A stretch of 35,039 nucleotides of DNA from Lentimicrobiaceae bacterium (lineage in GTDB: Bacteria > Bacteroidota > Bacteroidia > Bacteroidales > F082), in the NCBI GenBank assembly GCA_015061335.1, contig SUWT01000020.1, positions 1-35,039 on the forward strand, in the 5' to 3' direction. The translations under genes and the position numbers were made by a program. Positions 27,922-35,039 of this stretch are shown piece by piece. Below the pieces are notes generated by a model. That model did no database searches. It saw nothing but the letters and a program-made list of their open reading frames with translations, and was not told the origin of the DNA. The first letter of the stretch is position 1; each line of letters opens with the position of its first letter.

Positions 27922-29214
27922 TCAGTTGGCTATGAAGCCAAATATCACAATGGCGACTATCAATGTGAATATCACATTAAATGTCTGTGCCGTAAGGAAT
28001 GCCTTCAAAGAAGGCGTGTTTTCCTTCGTAAAGATCTCTTTAAATCGTGTCTCTAATCCTATACAAACAAATGCTATCGAGAAGAATATCCCTTGGAAAT
28101 TCTTTGCTAACGCCTTGTATTTTACCATTACGCCATCAATTTCAACAGCACCTGAGAACCAGATACTGAATATAGCGGATGCTACTATCATACCCAAAAC
28201 AAATTTAGGAAAACGATGCCATATCATTGTTCCCTTTGTCTCCATAACACTATTAGTATCTCGTACCGACCAGAATAAAGAGATAAAGAATGCAGCAACA
28301 CCAAGCAATACATTCTGTGATGCCTTAACAATAACAGCTGTATCACCAGCCACATCGCCAAGTATCTCTCCTGAAGCAGCGACAGCTGCTGTTGTATCTA
28401 TAGTACCACCTATCCACGCACCAGCAACCTGTGCCGCAGCAATTTCATTTGTAGGGAAAATAATAGGAAGCAACCAATTACACAACAATGGCATGATATA
28501 TAACATAGGTATAGCAACAACCATCACCAAAGAGATAACATAACTGAGTTTCTTCTGATTACCTCTAATGGTTCCGCATGTCGCTATAGCAGCTGAAACA
28601 CCACAAATACTGACTGAACTAGCTATCATCGTTGACATCTCATCATCTACATTGAAAACCTTACGCGAAATCCAAAATGCGAAATACCAAACACCCAAAA
28701 CAACTAATAAGGCTTGCGCAAGACCATATGCTCCTGATTTCATTATCTCACCAAAGATAATCGTCGCTCCCAAACATATTATACCTATCTTGATGTAGAA
28801 CTCACTTTGAACAGCAGGCTTCAACCACTCAGGTACACCAAATACATTGCTGATTATCAATCCAAAAAATACAGCAAACAAAACCGACTCTAAACCATAT
28901 TCCTTACAGAAAGGAATACTTGCACATAACTGTGCCAGCATTGTCAAAACAAAAATCACCAAGAAAGAAAGGAAAATCCCTTTGACAGGCTTCTTCATGG
29001 CTAATGCAGAGATAAGTATCACCAAAAATAGAAAAACAAATGTATATGCAGCATTAAGCCATCCTGTTGCAGTGTCTAATGTCTTAACATTCAACATTTT
29101 GATATTTGACATCATCTCTGGGAATAAAGCTATAAAAGCTAAAATCACAAATCCCAGCATTACGATGAGCCACTCCTCATTCAAAAATAGGGCTCTAAGT
29201 TTTCTTGTTTTCAT
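27922..29214 (-). CDS. YeiH-family putative sulfate/anion exporter
   Basis: The 430-residue integral membrane protein belongs to the YeiH/PSE family (UPF0324). It has many membrane segments and the signatures FAVFFGLIISNVFGVP, IKIGIICLGATIIFGEI, SSVSICGVSAAIATCGTI and AGAWIGGTIDTTAAVAASG. Compared with E. coli YeiH it has extra N-terminal membrane segments. Members are proposed exporters of sulfate or other oxyanions; direct evidence is limited. It lies 19 bases after the porin O/P gene and is almost certainly cotranscribed with it. Confidence 0.88.
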   Translation of the reverse strand: MKTRKLRALFLNEEWLIVMLGFVILAFIALFPEMMSNIKMLNVKTLDTATGWLNAAYTFVFLFLVILISALAMKKPVKGIFLSFLVIFVLTMLAQLCASIPFCKEYGLESVLFAVFFGLIISNVFGVPEWLKPAVQSEFYIKIGIICLGATIIFGEIMKSGAYGLAQALLVVLGVWYFAFWISRKVFNVDDEMSTMIASSVSICGVSAAIATCGTIRGNQKKLSYVISLVMVVAIPMLYIMPLLCNWLLPIIFPTNEIAAAQVAGAWIGGTIDTTAAVAASGEILGDVAGDTAVIVKASQNVLLGVAAFFISLFWSVRDTNSVMETKGTMIWHRFPKFVLGMIVASAIFSIWFSGAVEIDGVMVKYKALAKNFQGIFFSIAFVCIGLETRFKEIFTKENTPSLKAFLTAQTFNVIFTLIVAIVIFGFIAN

Positions 29215-29233
29215 TGTAATCAGATTAAATAGT

Positions 29234-30334
29234 TTAGAATTTTACAGAAAGCTGTGCTTGTAATAAATGACCAAATTCATTATACTTAACTTTGTCTTTC
29301 AAAGTATAGTTAAGCAAAAGACGAAGGTTATGCATTGGCCACCAATCAACACCAACCATATAATATGTTGAATTTGTATTTATATCCTCAACATCTTCTC
29401 TGAAGAAATCGTAACGTGCTACAGGACGAATCTTATGTGTCTTACCAGTGTTTTTGCATGTGTAATTAAACCAATAACCAGCAGCTACATAAAGACCATC
29501 TGAGTTAAGAATGCCGTACCTGCCATTTATATTCATTCCCGTCTTGCCTGTAATATATTCAGAACGAACTACAAGACTCTTGCCTTCATATTTAGCACCT
29601 ACGGTGAAACGGTCTCTCTCTGCGTCATCATTATAAACTTCTATTTCATCAAGCATATAATTACCATCATAATATGATGCAGCAAGCATCAAACCTTTAA
29701 CACCAGGACATATCTCAATACTAGCAGCAATATCTTTTTTAGTATTGGCATCCTTCTTGTTCATTCCATTACCATTAAAAACACCCAACTTATATGTGAG
29801 GATAGGAATGTCCTTTCCATTATTTTCAAAGCTGAAAAAGTTACCATACAACATCAAACCAACATCACGACCTCCTGAATATGTGGCGACATGACAAACA
29901 TCACTATAACCTGAAAGTTTACTTATGACCTGTGCGTATTCTATACCTTCCAAAGTGAGCGGCGACTGTGGATTTTCAAATGTAAAAGGAATCTTAAACT
30001 GACCAGCTTGTATATTGAAATATTTTGCCAGTTTTATCTTTACAAAACCATCAACCATCTTAGGACTTACGGCAAAGTCACTCTGAAGACGAAATTCTAA
30101 ATAAGGATTAATATTGCCTTTTATGTCTAAACGAGCTCGTCGTACGTTAAAAGTATTCATATCTACAACGACTTCTTCCCCGTTCATCTGTTGTTCATAA
30201 TCATATTGAATGTTCATCCATCCACCAATAGACAAATAATCACCTATTAAGGATTTCTTGGACTCTTGAGCATTAAGTGATGATAATCCAAATAACAACA
30301 TTATCATCACAAAAAGTAAAGATTTTCTTCTCAT
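29234..30334 (-). CDS. Porin O/P-family outer-membrane porin
   Basis: The 366-residue product has a signal peptide (cleavage likely after A22, NA-Q) and the phosphate-selective porin O/P pattern: GGWMNIQYDYEQ, FNVRRARLDIKG, YLEFRLQSDFA, KIKLAKYFNIQAGQFKIPFTFEN, a GGRDVGLMLYG block and a C-terminal strand HLLQAQLSVKF ending in F. OprP-like porins are anion-selective channels. The YeiH-like exporter gene follows by 19 bases, suggesting joint movement of an anion across both membranes. A TATATTTG box lies 29 bases upstream. Confidence 0.92.
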   Translation of the reverse strand: MRRKSLLFVMIMLLFGLSSLNAQESKKSLIGDYLSIGGWMNIQYDYEQQMNGEEVVVDMNTFNVRRARLDIKGNINPYLEFRLQSDFAVSPKMVDGFVKIKLAKYFNIQAGQFKIPFTFENPQSPLTLEGIEYAQVISKLSGYSDVCHVATYSGGRDVGLMLYGNFFSFENNGKDIPILTYKLGVFNGNGMNKKDANTKKDIAASIEICPGVKGLMLAASYYDGNYMLDEIEVYNDDAERDRFTVGAKYEGKSLVVRSEYITGKTGMNINGRYGILNSDGLYVAAGYWFNYTCKNTGKTHKIRPVARYDFFREDVEDINTNSTYYMVGVDWWPMHNLRLLLNYTLKDKVKYNEFGHLLQAQLSVKF

Positions 30335-30362
30335 TTTTCAAAATTTTTAAATTAATCGACGG

Positions 30363-30370
30363 CAAATATA
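30363..30370 (-). promoter_or_regulatory. -7 box TATATTTG for the porin/yeiH operon
   Basis: A TAnnTTTG on the minus strand, 29 bases before the porin ATG. The divergent kinase promoter lies 56 bases away, so their -33 regions interleave. Confidence 0.55.
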
Positions 30371-30425
30371 GACAAAATAGTAAACCGTTTTACTATTCTT
30401 ATGATTTTTTTTTACAAAAAAATAC

Positions 30426-30433
30426 TATCTTTG
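30426..30433 (+). promoter_or_regulatory. -7 box TATCTTTG for the PfkB kinase gene
   Basis: An exact TAnnTTTG followed by CG, 17 bases before the ATG at 30451. It supports that start over an in-frame codon at 30277, which would lie inside the divergent porin gene. Confidence 0.65.
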
Positions 30434-30450
30434 CGAAAAATAATTTTACT

Positions 30451-31425
30451 ATGAAAGCAAGAGTTTTAGGTATCGGAAGTGCCTTAGTTGACATTCTCAT
30501 ACGCATAAAAGATGATGAAATACTAAATGAATTAAACATTCCAAAAGCTTCAATGCAGATCATTGATGAAGAAAGGTCAGCACAGATTACGGAAAAATTT
30601 AAGGATTATGAAAAGATTATGGCTCCAGGCGGATCTGCAGCCAACACCATACATGGTTTAGCAAAATTAGGTATTGAAACTGGATTTATAAGTTATATCG
30701 GCAAAGATAATATCGGTGAATTTTTCGAAAAGTCGATGAATTCTGTAGGCGTAAAACCTATTGTTTTTCACAGCGATCTGCCTAGCGGAACAGCCTTTGC
30801 CATAGTATCGTCTGATGGAGAACGTACATTCGCTACACATTTGGGTGCCTCAACCGAACTCAACGACAGCATCATCACCGACGAATTATTTACGGCTTGG
30901 GATTATTTCTACGTAGAAGGTTATCTAATTGCCAATGTGCCTCTTTTCAGAAAAGCCATTATGAAAGCTAAAGAAAACAATTGCAAGGTCATCCTTGATT
31001 TGGCAAGTTACAATGTTGTTGAAAGCAACAGAGATGTCTTAAACGAAATGTTACCTTATATCGATATTGTTTTTGCCAATGAAGAAGAGGCAAAAAGCTT
31101 GACAAATATGAGTGCGGAAGATTCTTTACACTACATCGCTGATAAAGTTGATACCGCCATCGTTAAGATTGGCAAAAAAGGATCTCTGATAAAAAAAGGT
31201 GAAGAAGTCGTAAGAATAGGATGTAACAAAGTTGATGTTATCGATACCACAGGTGCCGGTGACATGTATGCGGCTGGTTTTTTATTCGGAATAATCAACG
31301 AGTATGACTTAGAACGATGCGGTATCATAGGAAATCTTTTGGCAGAAAGCATTATTCAGGTCATGGGAGCTAAAATGGACGAGAACAGATGGGACGCATT
31401 CTCAAAAACCATTAATGATTTATAA
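30451..31425 (+). CDS. PfkB-family kinase, adenosine kinase-like
   Basis: The 324-residue product is a ribokinase/PfkB sugar or nucleoside kinase. The N-terminal block is MAPGGSAANTIHGLAKLG with the di-glycine typical of the family, and the C-terminal signature is DTTGAGDMYAAGFLFG, with D271 as the catalytic base and GAGD as the anion hole. The N-terminus MKARVLGIGSALVDILIRI and overall length fit the group annotated as adenosine kinase in Bacteroidales. Exact substrate is not certain from sequence; other nucleosides or sugars are possible. The gene has its own promoter and is followed by the EF-G-like gene with a 140-base gap. Confidence 0.9.
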   Translation: MKARVLGIGSALVDILIRIKDDEILNELNIPKASMQIIDEERSAQITEKFKDYEKIMAPGGSAANTIHGLAKLGIETGFISYIGKDNIGEFFEKSMNSVGVKPIVFHSDLPSGTAFAIVSSDGERTFATHLGASTELNDSIITDELFTAWDYFYVEGYLIANVPLFRKAIMKAKENNCKVILDLASYNVVESNRDVLNEMLPYIDIVFANEEEAKSLTNMSAEDSLHYIADKVDTAIVKIGKKGSLIKKGEEVVRIGCNKVDVIDTTGAGDMYAAGFLFGIINEYDLERCGIIGNLLAESIIQVMGAKMDENRWDAFSKTINDL

Positions 31426-31474
31426 TTTATCACAGGCGTTGGGCAAAAGGCTCACAAAAATTATTTAATTTATT

Positions 31475-31506
31475 TTTGGATTATTTAATTGAAATGTTTA
31501 TTTTTG
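31475..31506 (+). promoter_or_regulatory. Bacteroidota promoter of the EF-G2-like gene, within a short tandem repeat
   Basis: A -33 TTTG (31475-31478) and a -7 TATTTTTG (31499-31506) with a 20-base spacer form a near-ideal promoter. The region contains TTATTTAATT twice (31461, 31481) and TATTTTTG twice (31471, 31499). A leader of about 55 bases follows, with a small TTGGA-TTAT-TCCAA hairpin at 31516-31529. Confidence 0.65.
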
Positions 31507-31565
31507 CACCCCAAATTGGATTATTCCAAATTTTCGTTTTTTGAAGAATTAATTATTTGTAACAC

Positions 31566-33701
31566 ATGAAGATATTCCAAACAGAAGACATTCGGAACGT
31601 CGCTCTCATAGGAGCTGCTAAATCCGGTAAGACAACGCTTGCTGAAAATATGGTTTTCGAAGGCAAGCTCATCAACAGAAAAGGCACTACAGAAGGTAAA
31701 AACACTGTATCTGACTACCGTCCAATCGAAACAGAACGCGGCATCTCCGTGAACGCCAGTTTGTTATACACAATCTATAACGACAAGAAAATCAATATCT
31801 TGGATACTCCAGGCTTTAGCGATTTCTCAGGCGACATCGTTGCTTGTTTAACAGCTGCCGATATGGCTGTGTTTACCGTCAACTCACAATCAGGCGTTGA
31901 AGCAACATCAGAAAATGCTTGGAAATATGCAACAAAAACCAACAAACCAGTAGTATTCTTCATGAATCAGTTAGATCATAACAACGCTAACTTCGATGAT
32001 ACAATTCATCAATTGAAAGAATACTTCGGTGATAAAGTCACTCCAGTACAATTCCCAGTAAACTCAGGCGAAGGTTTCAACTCTGTTATCGACCTTATCA
32101 CAATGAAAATGTTGGTTTTCAAAAATGGTAATGGTGCTCCTGAAGTACAAGACATACCTGCAAATCTCGCTGACAAAGCAGCAGAAATGCACGAACAACT
32201 CATAGAGCAAGCTGCAGCCGGTGACGATGCTCTCATGGAAAAATTCTTTGAAGAAGGTACTTTATCAGCTGAAGACATGGAAAAAGGTCTTCACCTCGGT
32301 ATCATCAACCGTGACATGTTCCCAGTATTGTGCGGTGCTGCTAAATCAGGCGTTGGCGTAACACGTCTCCTTGAATTCCTCATCAATGCATGCCCATCAC
32401 CTGCTCACGTTAAAGCTACTAAAGCTACAAACGGAACAGAATTCCATAACAGCGTAGAAGAAGCTCCAGCAATGTTCTTCTTCAAGATCTCTAACGAACA
32501 AAACGTTGGTGACGTCGCTATGGCACGTATCTACGGCGGTACAATCGCTGAATCACAAGATATGGTTAACCCACGTACAGGCAACAAAGAACGTATCTCA
32601 CAACTTTTGGTTTCAAACGGTAAGACACGTGAAAGAGTTGAAAAAGCCTGCGCTGGTGACATCATCTCAACAATCAAATTGAAAGACGTCCGCGTTAACG
32701 ATAGCTTAGTAGATGCTAAGATCTCTGACACAGCATTCGAAGCTGTTCCATTCCCAACACCAATTTTCTCAACAGCTATCAAAGCAGTTAACTCACAAGA
32801 AGATGAAAAACTCGGCGGTATCCTCGCTGACTTCCATAAGATCGACCCAACAGTCATCACTTCAATGTCTCGTGAGTTAAGACAAAACATACTCCAATGT
32901 CAAGGTGAATATCACCTCAACACAATTAAATGGTATCTCGATAACGTACACAAAATCGCTGTTGAATTCGCAGCTCCTAAAGTGCCTTATCGCGAAACCA
33001 TCACTAAAACAGCTAACGCTGACTACCGTCACAAGAAACAATCAGGTGGTTCAGGTCAATTCGGTGAAGTTCACATGAGATTAGCTCCTTATTATGAAGG
33101 CTACACAGATCCATCAGATCTCCAAGTTCGTGGTAAAGATGAATACGATCTCCCATGGGGCGGTAAACTCATCTTCTGTAACTGTATCGTTGGCGGTTCT
33201 ATCGACGCTCGTTTCATGCCAGCTATCTTGAAAGGTATCAACGAACGTTTGGAAGAAGGTCCTCTTACAGGTTCTTACGCTCGCGACATAATCTGCTACA
33301 TCTACGATGGTAAGATGCACCCTGTTGACTCAAACGAAATGGCATTTAAGATCGCTGGTCGTATGGCATTCTCAGCAGCATTTAAAAACGCTGGTCCTAA
33401 GATCATGGAACCTATCTACGACTTGACAGTTCGTATGCCAGAAGATATGATGGGCGCTGTTAATACCGACCTCCAAAGCCGTCGTGCTATCATCATGGGT
33501 ATGGATGCTGACCGCAACTACCAAATCATCCGCGCAAGAGTTCCTCTAGCAGAAATGGACAGATATTCAACATCATTGAGCTCATTGACATCAGGTCGTG
33601 GTACCTTCACAATGGAATATGCAGAATACGCTCAAGTTCCAACTGACGTTCAAACAAAACTCTTGAAAGCTTACGAAGAAAGCAAGAAAGACGAAGATTG
33701 A
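31566..33701 (+). CDS. EF-G paralogue (EF-G2/FusA2-like) with altered GTPase motifs
   Basis: The 711-residue product has all EF-G domains, including the GTPase domain (1 to about 265), domain II, domain IV (KQSGGSGQFGEV...) and the C-terminal PLAEMDRYSTSLSSLTSGRGTF. Its G motifs differ from housekeeping EF-G: G1 is GAAKSGKTT (16-24), G2 is RGISV with S61 where Thr is usual, G3 is DTPGF with F84 replacing the catalytic histidine of DTPGH, and G4 is NQLD (134-137) instead of NKxD. Bacteroides thetaiotaomicron has an EF-G2 reported to support translation during carbon limitation and gut colonisation without GTPase activity; this looks like the same class, by motif. Codon use appears biased as in highly expressed genes. 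It has its own promoter and a terminator. Confidence 0.93.
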   Translation: MKIFQTEDIRNVALIGAAKSGKTTLAENMVFEGKLINRKGTTEGKNTVSDYRPIETERGISVNASLLYTIYNDKKINILDTPGFSDFSGDIVACLTAADMAVFTVNSQSGVEATSENAWKYATKTNKPVVFFMNQLDHNNANFDDTIHQLKEYFGDKVTPVQFPVNSGEGFNSVIDLITMKMLVFKNGNGAPEVQDIPANLADKAAEMHEQLIEQAAAGDDALMEKFFEEGTLSAEDMEKGLHLGIINRDMFPVLCGAAKSGVGVTRLLEFLINACPSPAHVKATKATNGTEFHNSVEEAPAMFFFKISNEQNVGDVAMARIYGGTIAESQDMVNPRTGNKERISQLLVSNGKTRERVEKACAGDIISTIKLKDVRVNDSLVDAKISDTAFEAVPFPTPIFSTAIKAVNSQEDEKLGGILADFHKIDPTVITSMSRELRQNILQCQGEYHLNTIKWYLDNVHKIAVEFAAPKVPYRETITKTANADYRHKKQSGGSGQFGEVHMRLAPYYEGYTDPSDLQVRGKDEYDLPWGGKLIFCNCIVGGSIDARFMPAILKGINERLEEGPLTGSYARDIICYIYDGKMHPVDSNEMAFKIAGRMAFSAAFKNAGPKIMEPIYDLTVRMPEDMMGAVNTDLQSRRAIIMGMDADRNYQIIRARVPLAEMDRYSTSLSSLTSGRGTFTMEYAEYAQVPTDVQTKLLKAYEESKKDED

Positions 33702-33719
33702 TAATATACAAATATAGAT

Positions 33720-33750
33720 AAAAGACCGGCTTTATCAGTCGGTCTTTTTT
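33720..33750 (+). terminator. Intrinsic terminator after the EF-G2-like gene
   Basis: A stem AAAAGACCG/CGGTCTTTT (33720-33728 with 33740-33748), an 11-base loop and a run of six T. Confidence 0.88.
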
Positions 33751-33773
33751 ATTACACTTAAAAACCTTTTCAC

Positions 33774-33781
33774 TATCTTTG
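33774..33781 (+). promoter_or_regulatory. -7 box TATCTTTG for the EamA gene
   Basis: An exact TAnnTTTG followed by TAC, 17 bases before the ATG at 33799 and directly after the preceding terminator. Confidence 0.6.
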
Positions 33782-33798
33782 TACATATTTACATCATC

Positions 33799-34737
33799 AT
33801 GAATACTAAAGTCAAAGGTTATATCTTAGCGGCTATTTCTGCAGCGACATACGGCATGAATCCATTGTTCGCACTTCCTCTTTATGATGGCGGAATGGAT
33901 CTTTTTTCTGTTCTTTTCTTCAGATATTTATTCGCCATACCTATTTTGGCAATAATGCTTAAGTTAAGACGTCGCGATTTTTCTATCAAGAAAGATGATA
34001 TTGCACCATTATTAATATTAGGTGTTTTGTTCGCCATGTCGTCAATAACATTATTCTCGAGTTATAATCACATGGATGCAGGTGTCGCTTCAACGATATT
34101 GTTCGTTTATCCTATCATGGTGGCTCTGTTAATGTTTATTTTCTTTAAGGAGAAAATATCTAAAATGACAATGGCCTGCATTGCCGTCGCGATGGTAGGA
34201 ATTGCTTTGTTATGCAAGAGCGGCGACGGTGCGATGATAAGTATGAAAGGTCTGCTTTTTGTCCTCGGTTCTGCATTATCTTATTCAATTTATATTGTTT
34301 ATATTAACAAATCAAGGATAAAAGGAATGGCGACTATCAAAGTCACGATGTATGTTCTGACTGTCGGATGGTTTATCTTTGCCATAAGAGCCTTGATTAC
34401 AGGAGAACTTAATATGCCTTCGTCGGAGCAATGGTATCTTTGGGGTAATGTCTTGGCGTTGGCTATATTTCCAACCATAATATCATTGATATGCACAACG
34501 GAAGCCATTCAATGTATAGGTTCCACTCCGACTGCAATTCTCGGAGTTCTTGAACCAGTAACTGCCGTTTTCTTCGGAGTCGTCATCTTCGGTGAAATCT
34601 TGACACCAAGAATCATATTAGGGTTGATACTCGTAATAACATCCGTTACCTTTGTCGTCGCAGGCGGCAACTTAGGAAAGATATTGTTAAGAATTAAAAA
34701 GATGTTTCCGAAGAAGAAGGCAAAAGATGAAAGATAA
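33799..34737 (+). CDS. EamA/DMT-family transporter
   Basis: The 312-residue membrane protein has ten predicted membrane segments in two EamA halves. The first runs from GYILAAISAATYGMNPLFALPLY to about 135, and includes RYLFAIPIL and the STILFVYPIMVALLMFIFFKEK block. The second starts near GLLFVLGSALSYSIYIVYINKS and includes STPTAILGVLEPVTAVFFGVVIFGE, a hallmark of the family. It ends in a basic tail. DMT transporters export or exchange metabolites such as amino acids; the substrate is unknown. It has its own promoter and seems to be a single-gene unit. Confidence 0.92.
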   Translation: MNTKVKGYILAAISAATYGMNPLFALPLYDGGMDLFSVLFFRYLFAIPILAIMLKLRRRDFSIKKDDIAPLLILGVLFAMSSITLFSSYNHMDAGVASTILFVYPIMVALLMFIFFKEKISKMTMACIAVAMVGIALLCKSGDGAMISMKGLLFVLGSALSYSIYIVYINKSRIKGMATIKVTMYVLTVGWFIFAIRALITGELNMPSSEQWYLWGNVLALAIFPTIISLICTTEAIQCIGSTPTAILGVLEPVTAVFFGVVIFGEILTPRIILGLILVITSVTFVVAGGNLGKILLRIKKMFPKKKAKDER

Positions 34738-34847
34738 AAGTTTAGGATATTATCCTGACTTCGTCATTAACTTACCCAAATTACAATCTTTTGTCTAAAA
34801 AAAGATGAAAATAATCTCATTTTGTCTTTGCCTTTCGTCTTTTTCAC

Positions 34848-34855
34848 TATCTTTG
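34848..34855 (+). promoter_or_regulatory. -7 box TATCTTTG driving the cobalamin riboswitch
   Basis: An exact TAnnTTTG followed by CACCC. Its expected start point coincides with the first paired base of the riboswitch (34861), which supports both calls. Confidence 0.65.
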
Positions 34856-34860
34856 CACCC

Positions 34861-35022
34861 GCAACGGTTCCGAAAGGATTAATAGGGAATATCGTGAAAA
34901 CCGATAACAGTTCCCGCTGCTGTAAATTCTAATAAGTTGATGTTCAAAGCCACTGTTAGTGAGCCATCACAATAATGGGAAGGCACATCAACCAAGGAAT
35001 GAGTCAGAAGACCTGCCGTCGC
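34861..35022 (+). ncRNA. Cobalamin riboswitch aptamer
   Basis: Conserved B12-aptamer blocks appear in order: GGTTCCGAAAGGATTAATAGGGAA, then TTCCCGCTGCTGTAA, AGCCACTG (34948-34955), GGGAAGGC (34978-34985) and the B12 box near 34996-35017 with GAGTCAGAAGACCTGCC. The outer P1 stem closes: GCAACGG at 34861-34867 pairs with CCGTCGC at 35016-35022 with one mismatch. The aptamer is complete. The controlled gene starts past the window edge; in this phylum it is often a BtuB-type vitamin B12 receptor or a cobalamin-related enzyme. Confidence 0.93.
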
Positions 35023-35039
35023 AGATATTGTAAATTAAA

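Noticed and set aside
27926-28543. 205-codon plus-strand frame opposite the YeiH-like gene
   Set aside because: Antisense shadow of membrane-segment codons; the minus-strand product has clear family motifs.
30277-30450. Upstream in-frame start for the PfkB kinase
   Set aside because: It would run through the divergent porin start and both promoters; ATG 30451 has a promoter box at the right distance and the family N-terminus.

Overview
The window is a stretch of a low-GC Bacteroidales-type chromosome. Evidence includes a SusC/SusD pair, a type IX secretion (T9SS) C-terminal sorting domain, PorT-like and porin O/P barrels, and promoters of the Bacteroidota form TAnnTTTG placed just upstream of many starts instead of E. 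coli -10/-35 boxes. A T9SS substrate argues for a lineage such as the Porphyromonadaceae, Odoribacteraceae or an uncultured relative rather than Bacteroides itself; this is inference. No tRNA, rRNA, insertion sequence, prophage or CRISPR array was seen.

Layout. 1-3000 (minus) is the accessory part: a lipoprotein-like protein made of four ~91-residue repeats, a small outer-membrane barrel protein, and a Ser/Thr kinase cut off after its N-lobe. The first two genes share a near-identical 5' leader. 3001-3453 is a gene-poor gap. 3454-7356 holds yraN (+), metG (-) and radA (-). 7418-15147 is a three-gene operon ending in a strong terminator: SusC-like transporter, SusD-like lipoprotein, and a T9SS-exported multidomain protein with a PNGase F catalytic core whose three catalytic acids are all present. 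This reads as a compact system that cuts N-glycans off glycoproteins at the cell surface and imports them. 15163-18848 (minus) is asd, ribF and a secreted C69 dipeptidase. 19035-19997 is an orphan lamin-tail-domain surface protein, tightly convergent with a BASS transporter gene. 20941-27178 (minus) is ileS, then a dksA/traR-like gene, lspA, atpD and atpC. 27312-27872 is a DUF3109 gene whose start almost touches its promoter. 27922-30334 (minus) is a porin O/P gene followed by a YeiH-family exporter. 30451-34737 (plus) has a PfkB/adenosine kinase-like gene, an EF-G paralogue whose switch-II histidine is replaced by phenylalanine, and an EamA transporter. The window ends in a complete cobalamin riboswitch aptamer whose gene lies outside.

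The observations most worth following are the PNGase F/SusCD operon, the EF-G2-like protein with altered GTPase motifs (related to a paralogue needed for gut colonisation in Bacteroides), and the repeat lipoprotein with its duplicated leader. All identifications come from reading motifs by eye; no searches were run.
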